A DNA stretch of 64,000 nucleotides from Adenanthera pavonina (lineage: Eukaryota > Streptophyta > Magnoliopsida > Fabales > Fabaceae), in NCBI GenBank assembly GCA_026686845.1, contig JAIVEN010000024.1, positions 8,109,501 to 8,173,500 on the forward strand, in the 5' to 3' direction. How positions within the stretch are numbered: position 1 is the stretch's first letter; each line of letters begins with the position of its first letter. The notes under the pieces are model-generated. The model was not told the origin of the DNA, did not search any database, and saw nothing but the letters and a program-made list of their open reading frames with translations. Positions 48,708 through 58,553 of the stretch are shown here, in pieces. The position numbers and the translations under genes were made by a program.

Positions 48708-49373
48708 ATAAAAATTCAGATATTTACTTATCCTGATATATCCTGAACTGGTCTGGACAAATAAAGCTACTTTAGCAGTATATTTTACTATTATTGGGAT
48801 ACTAATTATAATTATATTGGGATATAAAATTACCATAGTATACTTATCCCAATTGGTCCAAATATAAGACTCACATATTTTTCTTGAATGAATACTGCCC
48901 CTTCTTACAGTCTAGACTGACATTTATCAGATAAGACATTAATGTTAAATCCTAGTTACCCAATAAATATTATTTTAATCTTAATAAATTTCATACTACA
49001 TTCCATTGGTCTTAACTCAATGAAAGCTTTATTTTGACTATAATTTTTTATATTTACAAAAATACCCTTAACCCGGGACATATTTATAATTTTTAAAACT
49101 TTCAAGTTTTCAGGTGCAATTTTCCCTAAAATTCATAAAATTTGTTTCATTATACACGTACGTCCACCGCCTTTCGTTCTTCTCTCTATTTTTCCTTTCT
49201 TCTTTTTTTTTCTAGAGGCAAAATGGTCATTTTATCATCCTTCCTTCTGACCGAAATAATTGACCTCTTTGCCTTATATCATACAAAACGGCGTATATCC
49301 ATTTTTGCAAATTCCTTATAGATTTTAAAATATTGGACCTTTAACATTTAGGGGAAAATTTTAGGATATTACA
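48708..49373 (-). repeat. Solo LTR, second part
   Basis: The remaining 0.66 kb of the solo LTR that starts at 30631. It ends ggatattaca followed by the target copy cattt (49374-49378). Words such as ttaacccgggac and accgaaataattgacctctttgcc match the same part of the other large LTRs. Confidence 0.85.
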
Positions 49374-49442
49374 CATTTCATGTTATTGTTTATTTCTTCC
49401 TCTTTCATTACTTTATATCCATTAAAATTTTGTGATATTACA
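49374..49442 (-). repeat. LARD-like high-side LTR, last part
   Basis: The end of the LTR begun at 27936, with the word cattt duplicated by the solo-LTR insertion. It ends gatattaca before ccata. Confidence 0.9.
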
Positions 49443-49808
49443 CCATACCTGAGAAGTGTAAAGATCCAAGGAGTTTTCTTATCCTATGTTCAATTGGGAA
49501 TGTTGAGTTTTCTGATGCTTTGGCTTACTTGGGAGCTGCAATTAATGTGATACCTACATTAGTTTTTTCTTGACTCCAAGGAGTTTAGTTGAAGCCTACA
49601 AGGCTCATGGCTTAGTTTGCATATTGTTAGTGTGCTTATCCAAAGTGTACTTGAAGATGTCCTAGTTAAGGTAAGAGACCAGATTTTTCCAACTGATTTT
49701 TATGTGGTTGACATGGTTGAAGATAAGACTAGATCTAGTCGTTCTCTGCTTATATTAGGTAAACCATTCTTGAGCACTACTAGGGCATTAATAAATGTGC
49801 ATGCATGA
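49443..49808 (+). pseudogene. Athila-like aspartic protease, right half of the split fragment
   Basis: It resumes the frame cut at 19427: IPEKCKDPRSFLILCSIGNV, then LAYLGAAINVIPT. The family has a D-L-G-A-S-I-N active site; here the catalytic Asp is Tyr. After a stop at 49572 the frame at 49617-49808 reads SVLEDVLVKVRDQIFPTDFY and LLILGKPFLSTTRALINVHA, typical of Athila-type retropepsins. One base appears to be missing at about 49808, which shifts to the next frame (TLSMEFVGNVIRFEI). It is inactive. Confidence 0.8.
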
Positions 49809-51028
49809 CTTTGTCTATGGAATTTGTGGGTAACGTGATTAGGTTTGAAATATTAGATTCCACTAGACATTCTCATGATGTTTACAAGATAGATGTGGTG
49901 GTTGATCATGATACTAAGCATGCTAGATTTCTTGATGTTGTTAGTTCTCATATTGATGATTATAGTTCTAAGGCTACTGATTTGCATGCTACTCATTTTG
50001 TTAGTATTCTTAATGCTAGTATTAGAGCTGAGTCCTCAGATTCTAGGGATAGTAGGGGAACCTTTGGATCATTTGATGATCTCAGTGATACATGAATTGA
50101 TGAGCTTGATGTGGTTAGTTCTGCTAGTGGTATCACTAATAGTACTATTGTTGATATTATTACTACTATAAATAGTATTATTTTGATTGATTCACATGCT
50201 TATTCCAATGTTGCTAATGATTGGTTTGATTTGCTTGAGCATGATAAAATGCACGACCATGTAGGATCATTATATAATGATATCTTGAATGATGAGTTTC
50301 ATGCATTCATGAGAGATACTGATCCATATATTGATGCACATTTTGATTTAAATATACCTGTAGTGGATGATAGTTTCCATGATGTTTCACATGATAAGTT
50401 TGTTTTACCTATTCTTGATGATACGGGTGTTCTAGATGATTCTACACTTGTCGATGAGATTGATGACACTAGGCATGAGGATTTATCTGAGTTGAATGCT
50501 TTTGGTGAGAGTTTACTTTGTTCTAAAGATTATACATGTGATCGTTCAAATTGTTCTGTTATTGATTTATTCTTGAGCTTCCTTGATAGTAACCATACCT
50601 TTGATCCAGGTGGTTGTTATAAGATGCATGATTATGTTGACAATGATTTGATTATTGATGGTTTTGATGAGTTTATTAAGGATGTTAAGTATTGTTTAGG
50701 AGATTGCTAGGATATAGAGCATTGTTCTAATTGTTCTATCATACATGAATTTCTTTGCTCCAATTTATGTCCTAATGATGATGAGATAAATTATACTTTT
50801 GATGATGAGTTTATAATTACATGGCATGACTTTCTTTATTGTATTGATCATTATGAGATTAATAGAGATAGCATGCTAGAGCATTTGCAACATGATAGTT
50901 TGATTTCTATATCCCACATATCCATTTCTACTTGTGCTTCTATTGTTGATATTTTATATCTTGAGGATAGTAAAATAGATAGATGCAGGGTAATTCATGA
51001 TTTCATTGGATGTTCTGGTTTCTTATAG
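49805..51028 (+). pseudogene. Asp/His/Ser-rich ORF downstream of the Athila-like protease
   Basis: One frame runs 408 codons from 49805 to a TAG at 51026-51028, with only two internal stops (TGA 50093-50095 and TAG 50708-50710). After the protease tail the protein is rich in Asp, His, Ser, Leu and Ile. Examples are HDTKHARFLDVVSSHIDDYS, DWFDLLEHDKMHDHVGSLYN, RDTDPYIDAHFDLNIPVVDD and DDEINYTFDDEFIITWHDFL. No RT, RNase H or integrase motif appears. The composition is acidic and repetitive in style, without exact tandem units. I do not recognise the family. It may be a spacer or acidic protein of a non-autonomous derivative, or drifted pol sequence. Confidence 0.5.
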
Positions 51029-51703
51029 GCTCCTAGGATTAAGTTGCATAAATTTGTCATAGAACTCTCTTTGATTTTTTTTTCCTTTTAGTTTATTGAT
51101 CATATTCTTTTAGGATGGGATACTGTTTTGGTTTTTGACTTGTTGCAAGTACCTTCTACATTTCTATTGAGATGTTTGCTCGAGTTGTTTGCTACATAAA
51201 GGAGAAGCATTCACATTGTTTTATCATGTAACTTGCAACTAGACAAGCATGTTATTATGGATATATTGTCTTACGATAATGGCTTGGATGTTAGGTTGTC
51301 TCTTTCCTTTTACCATAACTTACTTTGCATCGGTTATTTATCATTACAAGATTACTGGGCTGATTGGACTGGATTGGCTAGATATACCATGGTTGATGAT
51401 TGTATTGATGCACTCATTGATGATTTCTAGAGTAGTGGATTGTTTAGGTTGGTTGATCATGATTTTACATTAAGGACAATGCATTGTTTAGATGTGGGGG
51501 AGAGATTCATACTTGATCATTTTGAGTTTGGATTTTTATTTTTGTTTCTTTTCTTTGTTTTTAAAAAAAGAAAGAGATATGTTTTGTTTTTGTTTTTGGT
51601 TTTTTCAAATGCAAGAAAATTTTTCAACAAATCATAAAAATTTTTCATTTTTGGATGGTAGAATGGCATACATTTGTTAGTATTTGTTTAAGTATCTTGA
51701 CAT
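51029..51703 (+). other. 3' end of the Athila-like element with purine tract
   Basis: Short frames (51233-51430, 51440-51637) continue the style of the preceding ORF with stops. Near 51470-51507 the sequence aaggacaatgcattgtttag, then atgtgggggagag, resembles the purine tract that precedes the 3' LTR in Athila-type elements. The T-rich sequence after it could be the start of that LTR, but it is cut at 51704 by another LTR. Confidence 0.5.
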
Positions 51704-53112
51704 TGTAATATCCCAAAATTTTACTGGATATCAAGTAATGAAAGAGTAAGAAATAAATGATAACATGAAATGTACAAGGAATTCAGGAAAATGGATACAC
51801 ACTGCCTTGCCTGAGATAGGGTAAAGATGTTATTTTTCCCAGTTGGATGAAAAAATAAGAAATTATATTTTTACCCCTAAAAAATTATAAAAATAACATC
51901 CACGTCCTAAAATTTATAAAAATTGCACGGATTGAGAAGAGAAAAGCCTTTGGAAAAAATTACACCTAATGACCTGAAAGTTTCAAAAATTATAATTTAA
52001 CATTGGGTCAAGGGTAATTTTGTAAATATGTAAAATTATTGTCAAAATGAAGCCCTCGACAAGAGAAGTCCAATGGTATATGGCACTAGGGGTTAATCTT
52101 CAAGGATAAAGAAATAATCAGTGCCGAGTGTCCAAAAGTAACTTTAAACTGATAAAATAGATTATGGGCCCATAGGTAGTTAAAAGATAACCAAGATAGG
52201 ATATGGGCCTCACATAGATTCCATTTGGGATAGGATAATTAAGGAAATATAAAGAATAAAATTGGAATAGTCTTGTAGCCCAAAAATGCTAAATTATTAC
52301 AAAAAGCAATTTTATCGGTACAGTTAAAAATTACTCGATTGAGGATATATTTGGACCAGGAAAAATTGAGCAGTATGGGACACTCAAATACCTCTCCCTA
52401 GGCATGATTTTGGGCAATTTGGACAGCAAGAATATTTGGAGAAAACTTCTCCAAGATGTTGACATTTTTGGCACTAAAAATAACCATGGTTAGTTTAAGG
52501 ATTAACCATGATTATCTTGTAATTAGGCCACATAATCCTTATCTTCCTTTCTCATTTTGCATGTTATTTTCCAGCAGCAAACCAGGGGAGAAAATGCAAG
52601 AAAGAAAGAGAGAGAGAGAGAAAGAAGAAGAGGAAATTTAAGGAGAAATCAAAAGCTCAAGTTGGTAAGTTGCTATCTACCACCTTAAGCTTGTAGTTTA
52701 TGATATGTGAAGCATGGTTCATGGAGTAGCTTTTCTTCTTTACTCTCTTAGGGTTTCGGCCAAACTATGATTTAGCAAGAAAATGAGTTTTCCAATCATA
52801 AAACATAGGGAAAAAGTTAGAATGTTCACTTAAAGCATGATTATATAGGTAGTTTGAAGTATTAAAAGGCATAGCAATTTTTCCTTATTTCCCCTGATTT
52901 TGGCCAGCTACTGTTCATATTTAGAGTGAAATTTCATGTTTTTGACCCCAAAAATGGATTCTTTGGATCCAAATTAGTCAAGTACAAGTGTTGGTTTCAA
53001 GAAAAACTCAAAGGAAAGCTAAGTGAGAATTTTAGGTTTAACATACAATGTATAGTGTACCTCTTGAAACCAGTGGTTAAAGTGATTAAATGATGATATG
53101 GCTAGGTTCAAG
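51704..53112 (+). repeat. Plus-oriented LTR, 3' truncated
   Basis: Begins TGTAATATCCCAAAATTTTAC, the reverse complement of the end of the LARD-like LTR (22050-22087), so it is the same LTR family inverted. It runs about 1.4 kb to ggctaggttcaaggaagtg, then stops where the small element begins. The missing part would include the recurring hairpin. No partner LTR was found. The frame 52456-52641 is a chance frame with an (ag)n run near 52605-52622. Confidence 0.75.
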
Positions 53113-53171
53113 GAAGTGTTTGAAAAGAGATATTTTACCTTAGAACTCTAATAGGACTAGGATTTAAGCGA

Positions 53172-53180
53172 TATAAATAA
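53172..53180 (+). promoter_or_regulatory. TATA box in the small element's 5' LTR
   Basis: tataaataa followed by gagcctcatt, conserved in the other LTR at 54375-54383. It is the likely LTR promoter, about 220 bp before the primer site. Confidence 0.55.
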
Positions 53181-53393
53181 GAGCCTCATTATTCAGTTGT
53201 ATTTAAGACTTTGATTATTGATTTGTGTTATAGTTTCAATGAATTCTCTCTCCTTCAAAGTTCTTCCTTTTCTCCCTCCTTTGAGTTCTTTTCTCTCTCT
53301 CTTTTTGTTTCTCTTCCTTTTTCTCTCTCAGGTTCTTTTGCCTTCCTCTTATTCTCTCTATTTCTTTATCCTATCCCTTTTCTCCATTCACAT

Positions 53394-53410
53394 CTTTTGG
53401 TATCAAAGCC
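53394..53410 (+). other. Primer-binding site of the small element
   Basis: TTTTGGTATCAAAGCC fits the tRNA-Met motif with one mismatch. Confidence 0.7.
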
Positions 53411-53421
53411 TAATTTCCACC

Positions 53422-54151
53422 ATGCCCCAAAATTCCCAAATTAGCCAACAAAGCCTTGAGGAAGCTAAAAAGCATAGTAGGAAGTATGTGGATCAAGTGT
53501 TTGAATCTTTACGAATTGACACGAAGCAAGATCGAGAAGAAACAAACCATAGGTTTGGCAAACTGGAGAAGATATCTGACGATATCTTATATGCCATTAG
53601 GTTGCTAAATAAGGCTATTGAAATAACTCCTGAGGCTTTAAAAGAAGAGTGCGAGTGTAAGATAGAAGAAGAGCAAGCATACTAGAAGGTTAAATTTACA
53701 GAGCAGATTGAAGCAACATCATTTAAAGACAATTCCTCAGAATCTGAAGAAAATCTTGATGTTATGGTTATTGAAGAAGATAGAAGCTTGAAGAAGGGAC
53801 AAGTTCAAAAACAATCTCCACCAACAGAAGTTGTGTCATCCAAAGTTACTGATTATGGTTCTCAATTTCATCTTGTCCTTATGTCACCTCACTCATATAT
53901 TACGCTGCTTATTGTGGAGAAGCATAATGTTATCTTACTCAATGACCATCTACATTCTTACCTTGTTTGTTAGAAGGGATTTCCAGAGTTGAAGAATATT
54001 TCAATCTTTGAAGAGAAGTTCCTTTGTTCAGATATCATCCTTCACTATCTCTTTTGCTGTAAAGGTTTTCCAAATCTAGATACGACATAGAGTTTTAACT
54101 CTTCAGAGGAGAGTTCTTTCAAGTGGGGGAGAATGATGGAGAATGGATAGT
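53422..54151 (+). pseudogene. ORF of the small non-autonomous element
   Basis: The ATG at 53422, 12 bases after the primer site, begins MPQNSQISQQSLEEAKKHSR. A helical, probably coiled-coil part follows (YVDQVFESLRIDTKQDREET, FGKLEKISDDILYAIRLLNK). The frame stays the same to 54151 but has stops at 53683, 53971 and about 54088. Later parts are acidic/Ser-rich (FKDNSSESEENLDVMVIEED) and then read like a degenerate pol/gag C-terminus (EESSFKWGRMMENG). I see no zinc knuckle or enzyme motif. It could be a reduced gag-like protein. Confidence 0.5.
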
Positions 54152-54597
54152 TTTAAATAATGAAGATTTTAAATAAAAATATTTTATTAGATATTTAGAT
54201 TATCTTTTAGATTTAATTTAGTTTATTTTGAATATATTAGGATTTAGATTTTATTTTTTTATTTATTCATAGGATTTAGTTATTTGAATTATGATTTCTC
54301 TTTTATTTAAATTTAAGATATTTGGAAAAGAGATATCTTATCTTAGAACTCTAGTAGGACTAGGATTTGAGATCTATAAATAAGAGCCTCATTATTCAGT
54401 TGTATTCAAGACTTTAATTATTGATTTGAGTTATAGTTTCAGTGAATTATCTCTCCTTCAAAGTTCTTCCTTTTCTCCCTCATTTGAATTCTCTTCTCTC
54501 TCCCTTTTTGTTTCTCTTCCTTTTTCTCTCTCATATTATTTTGCCTTCCTCTTATTCTCTCTATCTCTCTATCCTATCCCTTTTCTCCATTCACATC
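54134..54597 (+). repeat. 3' LTR of the small element
   Basis: About 460 bp, starting near tgatggagaatgg. Its last 290 bp match 53113-53393, including the TATA box (54375-54383) and a CT-rich stretch (54455-54590). Confidence 0.7.
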
Positions 54598-54624
54598 ATT
54601 TGGTACCATGCCCTAGTCTAGACA

Positions 54625-54789
54625 GAATTGCTCTACCTAACTTTTTAGCATGCAAAATGGACAATTTGTGCATTACATTGAATAACTAAATTTATTTCTT
54701 TACTATATGGTTAAAACATGTTCATAAAACATTCCAAACACTACAAGAGGTTCAATGGAACATAACCAAGTGAAGGTACATATTTAATA
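54625..54789 (-). repeat. Fragment of a minus-oriented LTR, left part
   Basis: Words such as caatggaacataacc and gtacatattta fit the middle of the large minus-oriented LTRs (compare 19965-20000). It continues after the solo LTR at 61530. The last 5 bases (taata) are its duplicated target site. Confidence 0.5.
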
Positions 54790-55534
54790 TGTAGCATCCC
54801 TAATTTTCTGGATATTATAATATGCATGAAAATATGGTAGATAGCATGTGATGCATGATTTGAATGAAAGAAAAAGATAAAATGGTAGTTTCACATGCTA
54901 GGTTCTTAGATGAAATAATTTATAATTTGGTCCCTAGTTAAAAATATTTGCAATTTGGTCCTAAAATATATTTACTTCTTGTTCCCTAAAAAAATTTATT
55001 TGCAATTTTGGTCTCTCCAGGGTAATTTCAAAAAAATGCAAAAGTTATGTCAAAATGGATCTCATGACATGTTGGACCTAATGGAATAGTGTATTAGGTC
55101 CAAATGGATTAATTTGAAAAGAAATAACTTATAAAATACAGTATAATTATGCAGAAAAAGAAATGTACTGTGGGCCCCACGAATATAAAAAAGTAAAAAA
55201 GAAAACTATGTGGGCCCCACATAAATATTGTTTGGGATAGTTAATTAAATTAAATTTAGATCGCAAACTAGTTAATTTTGGTGTCCTTAAAGAGATAAAC
55301 AGTGTTAGAAAATATTGTAAAAGTAACTTTAACTATTCAGGCATAAAGTAACCAATACAGGATATATCTAGACCAGAAAAAATATGCAGCATTTTGGATA
55401 CTCTTGTCCCTCTTATTGGTGTTATTTTTAGTACATGGGATAAGGGAATTATTTTATTGTTTATGTCATTTTGGATTAAAATTCTAGAGGGACACTTGGA
55501 CAGAATTCGATGGAAACTTTTGTTGATAAACATT
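54790..55534 (+). repeat. Solo LTR (54790-61524), first part
   Basis: Starts TGTAGCATCCC. The whole LTR is 54790-55534, 57358-58553 and 60966-61524, about 2.5 kb without insertions. It is flanked by a perfect duplication, taata (54785-54789 and 61525-61529). No primer site or purine tract is present, so it is a solo LTR. Confidence 0.85.
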
Positions 55535-57357
55535 TGTTAGGTTTAATATAATATAAGTTTTGATGATGATAAATGTAGAGTAATAAGGAACAAATGCACC
55601 ATATTTGTCCAACATATATATTGTTCCTTAAAGAAGTAAAATGTGCATTAGCATGTATTGAATTATGTTTATAATGCATACATCATGCTATATATTGATA
55701 CATCCATCATGCTCTTATGTTTTATAATACAAGTTGGATATATAAATTGGACTAACTACTTAGTTTGTAAGTGTAATACATTAAGTGTAGGGTTGTCCAA
55801 ATAAGAAGAGTGAGCATTAGAATAAAGAAAGAAAAATCAACATCATGTCTCACTCAAAGAGGAAGAAGAGAAAATATGCTCCAAGAATAGAAAACCAGAA
55901 GGAAGCATACCACGAATGGGAATGACTAAGTGAAAGTGGAGTTCAACTTTTGAAGACCTCTATATTTGGTATATTTTCTTTTCACTTAGGTTGTGAGGTG
56001 GTTTAATCTTTGAAATTTACTCAATCTTGTTATCATATGTTTTAAACAAGTTAGATTAAATAAATCAGATGTTAGTGTATTACAGAATTGAGAAACATTG
56101 GCTGACGGACAAATTTTGTGTTTGACTCATGTTTATTTTGTGTAAACTTCAAACTTAGTGAATTTCGAAGTTACAGAAGTTTTATCTCTAATAGACGAAT
56201 TTCAATTCTGAAATTCGAATTTTGAGCTAAGCATTGTTAGTGAAAGTGTACAAAATTTGTATGAAGTTTAGTCAAAATAATGTTGGTGAAGTTCAAAGTT
56301 ACTTCCTCTAACAGACAAACTTTGGATTTTAAAGTGCGAATTTCAAAATGAAAACTTGTGAGTGTCATTAGAGCATGTCTCTAACAAATGAACTTTGCAT
56401 TTCAACAATCGAAATTCATAGAGGAGAATTTTTGTGTCATGTTGAACATGCCTATGATAGATGAATTTCAGCTTCTGAAATTTGAATTTCAAAGTGCACT
56501 ATGAAAACCTGAGACAATATTCAAACTCGACAACATACTTCCAATATGAAAATTTGCATGAACTAACATGGGTTAACCTTGGCAAACTCAAAATCTGAAT
56601 TTCACTCCATGACGGATGAATTTCTAAAGTTTAACGTTAAACACATAACTATGCTGACTCTGCGAAATTCGTGTATTGAGTCTCAAAATTAGAATTTTGG
56701 TATGTCATATGTGTTTAATGCGGTTGTTGAATGGCTCTTTTTGTAGAGTAACAGCTAGAACTTGTGTCTAACAAATAGATCTTACGTCTAACGAATAGTT
56801 AAGCCACAAATTTATAAATAGAACCTTATTTGAACTTATGGATAACAAAATTAAGTAAGTTTATACCAAAATACTGCTACAATTTATAAAATATTTCTGT
56901 ATCAACATTCATAGTTAAACCCACCTCAATAGAGTAGGCTTTCAATGTATCATTTACTCTAAGAGAGAGTTTCAATTTTGTATTCATTCTTTTCTACTAT
57001 TTTTTAGGTAGAATCTTAGTGTGGAGATAACATTAAGGTAAATACACATCTTGTAAGGGTGTGGGGAAAGTGGCTTCACAAGTACCTACTGAAACTTGTA
57101 AAATGTACTGAGGTTTCATAATTGTCTAGATCAAACTTGTGGGATCTAGTGAAAATCTCAAGTCGTGGCTTGAGGACTGGATGTAGGCCAAGTGGTTTAG
57201 GCTGAACTTGGATAAATTTTTGTGTTTGATCCTGCATTTTATTATTTCATCTATATCCTTTATCACCCTTTGTTCACATTTGTTTTACTATTTCTCTTGG
57301 TGAAAATGAATTGTGCTTCAAAAAGGAAAAAAATCTTGCACACCCAATTCATCCCCC
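55535..57357 (+). repeat. Sirevirus-type LTR, 3' end truncated
   Basis: Begins TGTTAGG. It contains degraded forms of the Sirevirus LTR motif (ctaacagacaaactttgg near 56306 and others to 56700). It has a TATA-like box at 56813-56820 (tataaata) and ends in cacacccaattcatcccccc. That ending corresponds to the reverse complement of the start region of the LTR at 32417, about 25 bp short of the LTR end. catt flanks both sides, an imperfect duplication. It splits the solo LTR. Confidence 0.7.
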
Positions 57358-58553
57358 CATTTGAGTGACCAGCCAAACCTTACAATATCCATCTTCTTTC
57401 CTTCATTTGTCAGACTTAAGGGATCAATGATAGAGAAGAGAGTATGCAGAAAATTTGCCAAGAAAGAGAGGAGAAAGCCATGGAGAAGAAGGAGAAAGAA
57501 GAAGAAAAAGATCAAGATTCCAAGGTAAGTTCTCTCTCTTGATTCTCTAAGGCTTTTACTTTAAGCTTTAGGTAGTTTAAGATAGTTTGGTTGAGTATTC
57601 TTCTCTTCCTTCGCAAGCATGAATTTTGGCCAAGAAAGGTAGGAAGAAAGAGGAAATGTTATCATGAAAACTAAGCAAGAAAAAGCATGATCTAGTGTTT
57701 GAAAGTAAGTTTTCATGAGTTTAAAGCAAGTTGTCATGAAATTTCTTCTTTCCCCTTTGAGAAGTGAATTTTAGCTAGACCATAAGGTCAGGAAGGAGTG
57801 AGAATTTCATGAAAATGATGTTAAAAATGGATTCCTCATGGTGTAATTACCTAAAGACAAGTGTTATTTTCAAGAAAAAGACAGAGATAAAGAATATAGA
57901 GTTTTAGGGTTCAAGTAGCACTTTATGAAGTAACCATGGAATTTGTTTCATAAGTAAGTATTTAATGATGTATTAGGGTTTGAAATAGCTTAAGGAGGCA
58001 AGTAAAAGGATTGTGCCCAAGTGGAATAGCTAAAAGTTTCACCAAGGTAGCAAATTTCTATTTCTTACTTTATGTTATTTTACTGTGTTTCTATGATGCC
58101 ATATGATTGCCATATTGTTGTTTTGATATGTTGAGACTGGTTTTAACTGTTTTAATGTGAGGGCTGTTGTCCGAGATGTCCATTTTCTAAGGGAAAACTT
58201 TGCCTAATTTTTTATGGAACAATATGATATTTTATGCTTTAATGTGATTATATGATGTTTTATGTCATAAATAATAGCATGAATGCATGAAATAAGTTTG
58301 CTACTGAGATTTTCATAATCCCATCACCCCAAGCATTAACATGATAGGCACAAGTAATGGCAAGAATTCAAGGAAGACAAAGAGCAAGGAAAATGCTAAT
58401 GATGATTAGAATATTTGTAGTCATTATGTTATGCCTCTTTGTCATTTTATGTAAAATTGTGTATGAATTTATGAGGTGGTATATTTATACGGATATGTTC
58501 TTTTAAGTGTCCCATGATGTTTGGTACAAGTTTTGGACAAGTTATATACATAA
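57358..58553 (+). repeat. Solo LTR (54790-61524), middle part
   Basis: Carries the ggatgtccatttt-like block (58170-58210, gatgtccattttctaaggg) and a decayed recurring hairpin at about 58304-58322. The GA-rich stretch near 57425-57530 yields short frames in both directions that are not genes. It ends with the target copy cataa. Confidence 0.8.

Larger units (their letters stand above)
19428..49442 (-). mobile_element. LARD-like non-autonomous LTR element, interrupted by nested insertions
   Basis: The element is bounded by a perfect 5-bp duplication, ccata (19423-19427 and 49443-49447), within the Athila-like fragment. Orientation is minus, from the reversed purine tract at 22088-22105 and the reversed tRNA-Met primer site at 27912-27935. 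The 5.8-kb interior shows no gag, protease, RT, RNase H or integrase motif to my eye. It does contain a leader-ORF remnant. Its high-side LTR was split by the insertion at 30631-49373. Without that insertion the element is about 11.3 kb. The large interior without pol fits a LARD. Heavy decay of an autonomous ancestor is less likely given the well-kept LTRs. Confidence 0.75.
53113..54600 (+). mobile_element. Small non-autonomous LTR element with its own ORF (TRIM/TR-GAG-like)
   Basis: A partial 5' LTR (about 53113-53393) is repeated as the 3' part of a fuller LTR (about 54134-54597). A primer site (TTTTGGTATCAAAGCC, 53394-53410) follows the first, and a purine tract (gtggggga, 54123-54130) precedes the second. 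The interior is only about 0.73 kb and has one ORF without pol motifs. After the second LTR the bases tttggtaccatgcccta resemble the primer-site region again. This suggests a further interior or LTR unit lost by recombination. Confidence 0.7.

Noticed and set aside
32411..48715. aaaaat as the exact target duplication of the Sirevirus
   Set aside because: On the right side it is separated from the LTR end (48707) by two bases, so it is not a clean 5-bp duplication. Kept only as a possibility.
52605..52622. (ag)n run and GA-rich stretches (also 57425-57530) as functional repeats
   Set aside because: Short low-complexity tracts, common in LTRs of this type, with nothing else to support a role.
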